DNA of 64,000 bases from Wenzhouxiangella sp. XN79A (GTDB lineage: Bacteria; Pseudomonadota; Gammaproteobacteria; Xanthomonadales; Wenzhouxiangellaceae), in contig NZ_JAAWWS010000132.1 of assembly GCF_012272825.1 (NCBI RefSeq), forward strand, positions 1 to 64,000. Direction: 5' to 3'. The position numbers and the translations under genes are program-made. Under the pieces are notes generated by a model. The model did no database searches. It was given only the letters and a program-made list of their open reading frames with translations, and was not told the origin of the DNA. Below, one piece after another: positions 1-10,700 of the stretch (its first letter is position 1; each line of letters begins with the position of its first letter).

Positions 1-335
1 GCCAGCTCGTTGCGGTTCGGCACGCGCCAGTCGTCGAAGCCGGCCTGTTCGTGCGCCTCGGCCGCGGCCAGCGCCGCCGACCAGCTCAGCCGGGTCGCGG
101 TCCCGGTGCAGGTCGTCCCGTCCCAACTCTGGCCCAGGGCGCAGCGCTGCCAGACGCGCCGGCTCGGGGTGTGGAGGACCGTGCCGTCGGCCTGTTCGCG
201 GAAGTCCTCGCTCGGCGTGCTGGCCGGCACGAAGCCGTTCTCGTTGCCGCCGGCGCACTGGGCGAGGGCCGTCGGAGTCAGCGCCGCTGCAGCGAGCAGC
301 AGTCCGAACTGCAGGGTCTTGTGGATGGTCATCAT
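1..335 (-). CDS. DUF1566 (Lcl C-terminal) secreted protein, 3' part cut by window edge
   Basis: Only the N-terminal about 111 residues lie in the window. The start ATG overlaps the stop of the upstream gene as ATGA (332-335), so the two are probably translationally coupled. A signal peptide is clear: MMTIHKTLQF, a Leu/Ala-rich core, then cleavage after TALA before QCAGG. The mature part reads VWQRCALGQSWDG and ends in WRVPNRNEL at the edge, the typical opening of a DUF1566/Lcl C-terminal domain, a family of exported beta-rich proteins of unknown function. It is the last visible member of an RHS-DUF1566-DUF1566 set. A second ATG at 332 is an equally good start. Confidence 0.75.
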   Translation of the reverse strand, partial: MMTIHKTLQFGLLLAAAALTPTALAQCAGGNENGFVPASTPSEDFREQADGTVLHTPSRRVWQRCALGQSWDGTTCTGTATRLSWSAALAAAEAHEQAGFDDWRVPNRNEL

Positions 336-1789
336 GGAATCTCCCGCACCAGCCGGACCTTCTGCCCGGTCGATTTCAGTTCCACCACCGCCGCGCCGTC
401 GACGAAGTCCACCACCCAGGCCGAATCGGGCTGCGCGGCCATCGGCGTGTCGGTCCAGTAGGTCCCGTCGGTGAACGGGAAGTGGCCGATCGCGATCGCC
501 GGATCGCGCTGGCCGGCGTGGACCAGGCCGGCCAGTTCCTCGCGGGTCGGCATCCGCCAGTTGCCCGAACCGCACAGGGCCGCGTCGTTGATCGCCTGCA
601 CCTTGCCTTCCGTATCGCAAGGCGCGCCGGCGCAGGTCCCGCCGTCGGCCGTACCGGCCAGGCCGCCGTCGGTCTGGCCGTCGGTCTCCAGCCAGCTCCA
701 GCTGTGGCCGAAGTGGCGCGGATCGGACGGGTCGTCGACGTGGACTTCCCACATCAGGCCGCTGTGGTTATCGGCGACGCAGGTCCATTCCGTCGCCGAG
801 GCCGGCAGGATCTCGCCGTCCGGGCCGATCCTGGTGAAGTCGAAGCCGGCGGGGCCGGAATCCAGCTTCTCGAGGATGCCGGCGCTGGCCTCGGCATCGC
901 GGCCGGACTCGGCGTCCTGGCCCGGCAGGCCGGCGACCTCGCAGGCCCCGTCGACGCTGCCGGCACAGGCCGTGATGCCCGTGTCGCCCACCTGGCCCAG
1001 CGCGCAGCGCGGGATCGTACCCACGCCCCGGCGCGCTTCGAAGCCGCCGCGGAACAACTCGCAGGCGTCGGCGTTCAGCGGCCCGGGCGGATCGGGCGGC
1101 GGCTGCTTTTGCTCGACTTCCAGCACCACGTCGTCGATCGCAACCAAGGTCGTGGTATCGCTGGAGGCACCGACCAGCGCGGCGCTCAGGGTCAGCGCCT
1201 CGCCGGCGCCGATGCCGTCCAGCGGGATGCGCAGCGTAGCGCCGTTCAAGGTCACCCCCGGACCAAGGTTGAAGCCGCCCGGCACGGCGCTGGCGTTGGC
1301 CGCCGCCGAGGCGTCGGCCCGGAACGTGGCCGCGCGGCTTACGCCGGCGGCGCCCAGGACGTGAATATCGAAGCTTTCCGGGATGAAGCCGCCGTCGGAG
1401 GCGAACTGCGGCAGCTCGGCGAGCCGGAGCCGGAGCGCGACCACGCCGGCCGGCGCGTCGAAGGTCTGCGACAGACCGGCATGGAACGCCCCGCCCTTGA
1501 CGATCCGCGCCGCGCCGCCGACCACCTCGACCGTGCCGGGCGGCGTGGCCGGATCGGGCGAGACTTCGACGGTCCACTCGGCCAGGCCGTTGGCGAAATC
1601 GCCGTTGGGCAGCGGTTGGTCGACGATGACGACGGTATCGGCGAGCGCCGGTGTCGCGCTCAGTGCCCAGAGCAGAGCAGCGATGGCTCGGGTCGACGCC
1701 GCAGCGCCGATGGCGTGATCGTTTCCGGACCGCCGGGTTCGATGGAACCTGCCGGACCGCGGCGCATTGAATCGTTCGATCGAGATCAT
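332..1789 (-). CDS. Secreted protein with C-terminal DUF1566 domain
   Basis: 485 residues. An extended n-region and hydrophobic stretch (about residues 33-50) end in ALA-DT, a likely signal peptidase I site. Next comes a beta-rich module (LPNGDFANGLAEW, about 55-230) of the kind seen in choice-of-anchor secreted proteins. A central tract carries LFRGGFEARRG, which resembles the C-terminal GFE motif of two other proteins in this window. The C-terminal about 160 residues are DUF1566: SGLMWEV, NWRMPTREELAGLV, YWTDTP and a terminal VRLVREIP. Its ATG overlaps the stop of the RHS gene (ATGA at 1786-1789), and its own stop overlaps the next start. Function unknown; export and coupling to the RHS gene are inferred. 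Confidence 0.75.
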   Translation of the reverse strand: MISIERFNAPRSGRFHRTRRSGNDHAIGAAASTRAIAALLWALSATPALADTVVIVDQPLPNGDFANGLAEWTVEVSPDPATPPGTVEVVGGAARIVKGGAFHAGLSQTFDAPAGVVALRLRLAELPQFASDGGFIPESFDIHVLGAAGVSRAATFRADASAAANASAVPGGFNLGPGVTLNGATLRIPLDGIGAGEALTLSAALVGASSDTTTLVAIDDVVLEVEQKQPPPDPPGPLNADACELFRGGFEARRGVGTIPRCALGQVGDTGITACAGSVDGACEVAGLPGQDAESGRDAEASAGILEKLDSGPAGFDFTRIGPDGEILPASATEWTCVADNHSGLMWEVHVDDPSDPRHFGHSWSWLETDGQTDGGLAGTADGGTCAGAPCDTEGKVQAINDAALCGSGNWRMPTREELAGLVHAGQRDPAIAIGHFPFTDGTYWTDTPMAAQPDSAWVVDFVDGAAVVELKSTGQKVRLVREIP

Positions 1790-4700
1790 TGTGCAAGCCC
1801 CGGTGCATTTCCCACTCCGCAGGGGAGCAACAACTTCGCGGCTATTTCTCCGCCCGCTTCCCTATCCTTGTTCGAGTTGCTCGTCGGCGCCGGCAGCAGC
1901 GAGAACGGATCGGCCGGCGCAACCTGCGCCCCTTGCAGCGCCTCCGCGACGTCTTCCAGCACCTCCTCGATGTTCTGACCCAGCGGATAAAAACTGATGA
2001 CCTGACCGATGGCGCCACAGACCACGGAAACGTATTCGACCAGCGCCGACTCCCCGCGCGGATCGACGAACTGCAGCGGGTTGTTTTCCGCGTAGCGGTA
2101 ATGGAACGGCCGCAGCGGATCTTCGGAGGTGAATCGACCGATGGCGGCGTCGTAGACGCGGGCACGATAGTCCCCGAGCCCGCCGGGCAGATCGAAATCG
2201 CGGCCGGTGAAGCGGATCGGATCATCGAGCGTCGGCGCTGGACCCCGGACCTGGCGTCCGAAGGGATCGTAGCCGTACTCGGCGAGCGGCTGGCCCTGCG
2301 CGTCGGTTTCCATCCACACGGTACCGACGTGATCGGTCAGTAGCCAGCGAAGCTGGCCGGCCCGCTCGACGGCGAACGGTCGATCGAGGACGCGACCGTG
2401 CAATCTGCGCCAGACCGGGTTGCCGACGTCATCGATCGCCACGACCGGATTCTCCGAGTCGTGCAGGTAGTTGCGAACGACACCGTCGTGCTCGGCACGC
2501 ACGCGCCAGCCGGTCAGCGCGTACACATAGCTGGCGTTGGAAATCGGCTGACCCATGGCGTCCTCGGCGGTGATCGACTGCAATCGATCCAGGGGCGAGT
2601 AGGTGAATTCGAGCCGTTCGCCGGTGCCGAGATGCTCGCGCGATTCCAGCTGACCCGACGGCGTGTAGCTGTAGACGTGCGTTCCATCGGCCAGCAAGCG
2701 ATGTCCCGCACCGCCTTCCCGGTAGGCGAGCGCCGCCGGTCCCGGGTCGTTCGGACGCGACAGCCAGTTGCCGACGCCGTCGTAGATCGTCTCGCCGCTC
2801 GGCAGACCGCTGGCCACCGGGTGCTGTTCGTCGATCAGCCGTCCCGCACCGTCCCACGCATAGCTGTGCAACCCGTCCGGCCCGTTCATGCCGGTGACCT
2901 GGCCCAGCGCGTTGCGGGTGAAGTCCAGTCGCAGGAGGATCGAATCGTCCGGGCGCCGGTGCGTGACTGCGCTCGGTCCCGAAGGACAGCTGGCGCAGTC
3001 GTACTCGTAGGTCGTCACCGGGCCCGGCTGCGTGCCGGCGAGGTCGGCGTAGCGGCGAACGACGAGCGGGTCGCCGGAACCCGTCGCCTCGATGTCGACC
3101 CGCTTATCCAGCACGCCGACCCCGCTCTGGCGGATCGAGACGAGCCGGTCGATGCCGTCGTACTCGTATTCGGTGATTCCGCCGGCCGAGTCCTCGACCC
3201 GGACCACGTTGCCGTTGCCGTCGTAGTCGTAGCCCAGCCACCAGGTCGGCGTGCCCGGCGCGCTGTGTTCGACGCGTGCGATCCGCCCGGCGAGGTCGTA
3301 CTCGAAGTTCAGCTGGCTGTCGAGCGATGCGACCGACGTCACCCGGTTCAGGTCGTCGTAGGTCCACGTCGCGACCGTGCCCTGCCCGGGCCGCCGCTCC
3401 TCCACGAGCCGGTTGTCGGCGTCATAGATCAGTTCGCGAACCGTCCCGTTGCGGTCGGTGGCGCGCGTGACCTGGCCGAAAGCGTTGTACTCGAACAGCG
3501 TCGCGTTGCCCGTGGAATCGACTTCCTCGGCGATCAGGCCGTAGCTGTTGTAGACGAAGGACCGTTCCTGCAGCTCGGCATCGACGATGCGGGTCAGGAG
3601 CCCGTCGGCATCGTATTCGAAGCGGCGCACCTGGCCCAGCGGGTCGGTTTCGCTCAGCACGCGGCAGCTCGCGTCGTACTCCCGGGTGAAGCAATTGCCG
3701 AGCGGATCGCATTGTTCGATCCAGTCGCTGTCACAGTCGCCGTAGGCCCAGGTCCATTCGGAGCCGTCGGGCAGCACGCGACGGACCTCGTTTCCGTTCT
3801 CGTCGCGCTCGCGCGTGGTGATCCCGCCGTCGCGGTCCCGGTACTCGACTTCGTCACCGCGCTCGTCGTAGGTCCAGCGTTGTTCGAGAAAGTTCACCGC
3901 ATCGAGGTAGTCGTGTTGCACGACCAGCCGGCCGGCGTCGTCGAAGAACCGGTCGGTGCGGAAGCCCCGCGCATCGAACAGCGATTCGACGCCGGATTGG
4001 GCGAAGTCGAACAGCACGCAGCCGTCCAGCGTGGCCGGATCGCCCGTCGGCGGACAGTGCGCGACCATCCGACCCCGGTCGTCGTAGATCATCTGCGCCA
4101 TCGGGTCGCCGTTGGCGTCGCGGGAGGCGGTCACGTGGTGGGGGAAGTCGGGGTCGTCGTAGGCGTAACTCGACGAGCCGCCGGCGGCGTCGACGACCCC
4201 GGTCAGGTTGCCCAGCGCGTCGTAGCTGTAGCTCACCCGGGCCAGTTCGGTGCTGCCGTCCTCGTCGATCAGGACGATGTCGGTGATTCGGCCGTCGACG
4301 TCGCGCAGGTAGTCGACGCGTGCGCCCCAGCTGCTCTGCCAGCCGTCGGCGTCCACGCCGAGCACTCCGCCCTGCGGATCGCGCACTTCGAGCAGACCTT
4401 CGGCCTCGCTGATGCGGTAGACCATACCCTCCTCGGTCTCCAGCTCGTAGATCGTCGGGTTGTACGGGATCAGGTAGTTGGCGTAGCCCCCGCCGAGGGA
4501 GAACACCACGTCCGGCCAGTCGATCGCCCGCAGCGTATCGGTCACGCCCGAATCGGGTTCGTAGCTCACGTCGAACTGGAACGCCGCCGGAAAGCCCTTC
4601 GATTCCGCGGTGAAGGTGAATCCGACGCGCTCGCCGTTCGGCTTGGTCACGACCACGCGCGTCTCGTCGTTGAAGGCCTCGCCACCGAGGAAGGGACCGC

Positions 4701-7700
4701 CGAACGAATCCGCGGCGCTGTCCTCGACCGCCGCCGACAGCGCCAGTCGCCAGCCGGGACCGAAGTTGCCGTCGCTGCGGCCCAGCGGACCGGCATCGAG
4801 GCTGTCGTAGGATCGACCGATGACCAGCGGGAAGGCGCCCAGCTGCCAGACCAGGTCGCGCATCGTGAACGCGACCTGCCCGGGCTTGGCGCCCGTGCCG
4901 GCCGCCAGCGGAATGCGCAGGCCGCCGGTCTGCGCGCCGTCGCTGGCGACCACGTCGATCTCGTAGTCGCCGGCCTGCAGGACCGTCGGATCGAAGACCG
5001 CGACCTCGCCGGCGGTGACCGGACCGCTGCCGCTGTTCAGCACGACCGCGTCCTCGCCGTCCTTGCGGCGCAGCGTCACGTCCCAGGTCAGCACCGCCGG
5101 GGTGTTGTCGTCGATGTCGACGACGATCGGCACCGGCGCGTCGTGGACCGAGCCCACTGCCGGCGAGATCAGGGTCACCACCGGCGCCTGCTCGTCGTTG
5201 CAGTCGGCGACGACCAGCGTCTCGTTGGCCTGCGCGGTCTGGCCGCTGGGGTCGGTGGCCACGGCCACGGCGGCGAACTGGCCGGCGTCTTCGGGCGTCC
5301 ACAGGTGGCAGCGCGACGAGTCCAGCGCGCGCGGCTGGCCGGCGATGTCCAGGGTGACGCTGCTCAGACCGACATCGTCGGCGGCGTCGACGCAGACCGT
5401 GACCGGCTCGGCCCGGCAGGCCGGGTCGCGCAGCATCCGGACACCCACCTCGGGCGGCTGGACGTCGTCCAGCAGATCGATCGTGAAGTTCAGCTCGTCG
5501 CGGCCGCCCCAGCCGTCGGTGACTTCGAGCGACACCGGGTAGCTGCCGGGCACGGCATCGGTGGTGGTCCAGTGCAGCCAGCCGAGACCGGCGTGCAGCG
5601 TCATGCCGGCCGGGCCGTCGAGCAGCCGCCAGGTCGGCGCGTCGCCGTCGGCGTCGGTGGCCAGCATGCGCACGCTGTAGAAGGCACCGAAGGTGACCGA
5701 GGTCGGCGGCACCGTGTCGATGACCGGATCGGAATTGGCGACACGGACCCGCACGACGAAGGCCTGGCTGGCAATGGCACCTTCCGGGTCGGCGGCCTGG
5801 ACGACCACGTCGGCGTCGCCGGCCTGGCCCGCGCCCGGCGTCCAGGCGACCTGACCGGTGTCCGGATCGATGGTCATGCCGGCCGGCGCCGTGGGCAAGG
5901 ACCAGGTCAACGGTTCGAACTCGGGATCGACGGCTTCGGCGGCGTAGGTGTACGGCGAGCCGATCCGGGCCGCGGAATCCGGCGCACTGATCATGTACGG
6001 CGGTTGATTGGGCAGCTGTGGCAGCACTTCGAGATCGAAGCGCTGCAGCGCGACCTGGCCGCCGGCATCGATCGCCTGCAGCTCGATCACGTGGCTGCCG
6101 AGGTCGCCGCCGCCGGGCACCCAGGTCAGGGTCCGGCCGGCCGGATCCAGCGTCATGCCGGCCGGTGCCTGCTGCAGGCTGACCGTCGGTGTGGATTGAT
6201 CGAAGGTGGTCACGCGCCACGGATAGCGGTACTGGACACCCACCGCTGCGAAGGTCTGCGGCACGCTGGAAAAGGCCGGGCCCGGCACGGTCGTCGCCGG
6301 CTCGCCGACGAACAGCGTCCAGGCCTGGGTGGCCCGGCCGCCGCGGCCGTCGTCGGCCACCAGCACCAGGCTGTGCTGGCCCGGTGCCGTCGACGCCCAT
6401 TCGACGAGACCGCTGGCCGGGTCGACGGTCACGCCGGCCGGCGCGGCCTGCAGGCTGAAGCTCAGCGCGTCGCCGTCGAGGTCGTCGGCCTCGGCCGCGT
6501 AGACGTAGGCCGCGCCGATCGGCCGCTGGGTTTCCGGAGACGACAGGAACACGGGCGGGCGGTTGAAGGCCGCGTCCTCGACCCTGACCACGAAACCCTG
6601 GCGGGCGGTCGCGCCGCGGCCGTCATCGGCTTCGATCACCACGTCGAAGCTGCCGGTCGATGCCGGCGTCCACTCGAGCCGCGTGCCGTTCAGCGCCATG
6701 CCGGCCGGTCCGGCGGCAAGGGTCAGCGAAACCGGGTCGCCGTTGCCGTCGGCGGTGGCGATTTCGTAGACCCACGACTGGCCCTGGGTGGCGCGCCCGT
6801 CCGGGATGCTGGTGAAGTACGGCGGCTGGTTGATCGGCGCCAGCAAGCGCGGCGTGAAGTCGATCGGCCGACGATTCGGGTTGCTGAAGGCCAGCGGGCG
6901 GACCGCGGACAACGCCCCGGCCTCGAGCACCTCGCCGCCGGGCACCATCACCACGTAGGGCTCGCCGGCCGGAGTGAAGCCGTCACCGGCCAGCAGGCCG
7001 ACCGCCGGATCGACGTCGTTGCCGACGGTCATCAACACCGGCCCCGGCACGGACGGCCCGTCGTTGAAGACCTGCACGTCGACGAGCAGGCGCTCGCTGC
7101 TTCGGTCGTGCGTGGTGGCCGAGAAGCGCGCCTCGAGCAGCACGGAGGCATCGGCCAGGTCGGCCCAGGGGTCGGCCGCGTCGCCGCCGCCCTCGAGCAC
7201 CAGCGTCGTGACCGCCTCGGCGCAGCGATCGGCCGCGCGCAGCTCGAAGCTGTTCGAGCCGGACGCCAGTTCGACCGCGCTGAAGAACGAGCCCGAGGCA
7301 TCGAACAGGTCGACCGGTTCGCCGTCGAGGGTCACGGTGAGCAGCGGCTGACCGGCCGCTACCGGCAACACCCGGCCGCTGATCACCAGCGGCGCGTCGG
7401 CGGGCAGCACCGCGCGAGCAGCCGGCGACAGGTCGGCAAAGCCCGGCGGGACGGGGTTGCCGTCGAGGTCGAGCACGCAGTCCGGATCGCGGTTCGGGGT
7501 CTGGGTGCGGTAGGTGTTGTGCAGTTCCCAGGAGTTTTCCTCCGTGAACGGCACGCCCCAGTCGCCTTCGATGTTGTTGATGTGGTAGTTGTGCTGGTTC
7601 CAGACCGGACGCGCATCGACCCAGCGGCCCGTGTGGCCGAACACGAACAGGCCGTTGCGCCCGGCGACCACGACCTCGGCCTGGCCGTCACCGTCGACAT

Positions 7701-10700
7701 CGCCCAGCGTCGGATAGTCGAGCACCGTGCCGGAACCGGTGAAGGGCTCGTTGTAGAGCCGCTCCCCGTCCGGCCCGTTGAACAGCAGCAGACCATCGAC
7801 GGCGCCGTTCCAGAGAATCTCCCAGGCGCCGTTGCCGGTCAGGTCCTGGGCCGCGACACCGGAGGCCGAGGCGCTGCTGTCGGCGACGTTCTGTTCCCAG
7901 ACCAGGCTGCCGGCGCGGTCCAGGACCATCAGCAGGTGGTTGCTGACGACCAACCCGGACAGGATCGCCGAGGCCGTGACCAGGTTCGGCTCGCCGTCGC
8001 CGGTGACATCGGCCACGGTGACGGGACTCGGCCGATACAGGTCCGTGCGGTTCGTCGGATAGCGCCACAGCAGCGTGCCGTCGTCGGTCAGCGCTTCGAT
8101 CACATGGCCCCAGTTGATGATGACCTCGGCCCGGCCGTCCTCGTCGAGGTCGGCCACCGCCGGCGCGCCGAAGGCCCGGGTGCCGCCGAGGATCGCAATC
8201 GGATCGGGAAGTTCGCGCGTCCAGGCCACGGTGCCGCCGGCCTGCAGGTCGATCACCTTCAGGATCAGGCCCTGGGCCACGATCAGGTCGAGCACGCCGT
8301 CGCCGGTCAGGTCGGCCAGCACCGGGACTGTCGGCGTCGGCCCCGGCAGCGGATCGCTCCAGGTCACGTCGCCCAGGTGATCGAGCACGTAGAGGGCATC
8401 GTCCTGGGCCGCGATCACGATTTCCGGCTCGGGATCCTGGTCCAGATTGGCGACCGTCGGCCCGCCCCACCCCAGGTCCTCGCCGGCGTTGTAGGACACG
8501 ATCGCGGGGTTGCTCCAGAACAGCTGGCCGTCGTGGTGGAAGGCAAAGGTGCCGTCGCGTCCGACCACGACGATCTCGGCGTCACCGTCCCCGTCGAGGT
8601 CGGCGAGCGCCGGTTCCGCGGCAGGCCCGACCAGGTCGCTGGTCCAGAGGATCGGCGAACCGCCGCCGGCGTCCTGGCCGTCGCCGCGATAGACGTAGAG
8701 GCGACCGTTCAGACCGGGAGCGACCAGCTCCACCGTGCCGTCGCCGTCGAGGTCGCCGATGCCGACGGTCGAGACGAAGCCGCTACCGTTCGCACCCGGC
8801 AGCACTTCCTGCGCCGTGGTGTCGAACCACTCGACGTTCGGCGTATGGCCGAAGGTATCGGGCGGATCGACGTTGAAGGCGTCCAGCCAGGCCACATCGC
8901 CGCCGCTCGACGACAGGGCCACCTGCACGCTGTGTGCGCCTTCGGCCAGGCCGGTGAAATGCAGCGCGCGGGGCTGGCCGCGGAACGGCGCGATCGGTGC
9001 CAGGTCGAACAGGCCCTGCTCGACGCCGTCGATCACGACCCGGATCGTGGTGTTGTCGCGCTCGTAGGCCAGCACCGTCAGCGCGGTGCCGGTGAAGTTG
9101 AACCAGGCATTGGTCTCGACGTTGACGAAGGGCAACAGCACGTCGTCGTCGCGGGCGTACTCGTCGTCGAGTTCGCGCCACCAGCGCCGGTCGCTGAGGG
9201 TCAGCAGGCCGGGCGGCGCGGCATCGAGGTTCGCATCGACCCATCCGTCGGCCACCGGCGTGCCGCTCCAGACATCGATGAAGTCGGGCATCACCGCGCC
9301 GTCGACGACGACGGCCTCGGCCGTGTGCGCACCGGGGACGAGACCGTCGAAGACGAAGGTCTTCGATTCGTTGACCCCGCCGGAGGTATCGAACACGCCC
9401 TGCGATACGCCGTCGATGAAGATCTCGACCGTGCCGCTGGTGTCGGAACTGCGGAAGCCCAGGGCGACCCACCGCCCGTCGAAGTCGAGCTGCATCCGGT
9501 CGCCGGGCGTGCTGCTGCTGGCGTGGTACGTGCGGCTGGCCTGGTTGCGCGATCCCTCCGACCAGCTCTGCGGCATGGAGCGGTACGGCTGGTCGTTGTA
9601 GCGGATCGCCGGGTGGTTTTCCTCGAAGCGGACGATCGCAGGCGCCGGCGGCGGCGGATCGGACGGCCCGGTCGCAGGCGTTGTGACGGCATCGAAGGTG
9701 GACGTATCTCCGCGGACCTGGCTGATCTCCAGCACGTGCGGCCCCGGGCCGAGACCGTCGAAGGAGAATGCGCGCGGGCCCTCGTTCTGGGCGTAGAGAT
9801 CCGCGACCGCCACCGACGCGCCGTTGATCCGGATGTCGACGTCCTGGTAGGTGAAGCGGGTCCGGCCCTGCCAGGTCACCGAATCACCGGTGAACGCGAA
9901 CCACGCCGTGGTGCCGTTCGCGATCCCGGTCTGGAGGAACGCACCCCCGCTGGCGTCGGCCGCGCTCGCCCGGCTCCAGCCACGGCCGAGCGACACCCGG
10001 GCGTCGTCGTCCTCGAAGGTGCCCTCGGCCAGCGGAAGGCCGTCCCAGACCTCGAAGAAGTCCAGCGCCACCCGCGTCCCGCTCGATGCCGGCGATGCAC
10101 TGCCCAGCACGGTGATGGTGACGGTGTGCGGTCCTGGACCGAGGTCGCGGTAGTAGCGGCTCAGCGTGTCGGTGTAGCGGGTATAGAGATCCAGCGTGTC
10201 GACCATGACGCCGTCGATCGCGATCTCGGCCTGGCCGCCGAAGCGGTCGGTCAGAAAGCCCAGTCCCAGCCACTCGCCGTCGAAGTCGAACGCGATCTCG
10301 TCGCCCGCCGCGGCCGAGTAGACCACCTCGCCGGCGCTGGCGCGGCTCGAGGTGAGGTCGGCGGTCGTGACCCAGTCCTGGCTGGCCCGGATCAGCGGGC
10401 CGCCGTCGTAGCGAAGCGCCGGATGGTCGGCTTCGAAGCGCTGGATGCCGGTGATCGGAGCGTTCGGATCGATGAATGGCGCCGTCCCCGGCGTAGTGAT
10501 CCGATCGATGGTCGCTTCGTCCTGGTAGGCGGCGATCTCGAGCACGTGATGGCCCGGCCCGAACCCTTCGTAGGAAAAGACGCGCGGCTCGGAGTTGCTG
10601 GCGAACACCCCCGGCTCGAAGAGATCGATGATGTCCAGCGGTTCCCCATCGACGTACAGCTGAACACGTCCGCCATTGCTGTTGACCAGGGCGTGCAGGC

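Noticed and set aside
1786-2160. RHS C-terminal tail as a polymorphic toxin with DUF1566 as immunity protein
   Set aside because: The tail shows no toxin motif I know, and both following genes encode exported proteins, unlike cytoplasmic immunity proteins.
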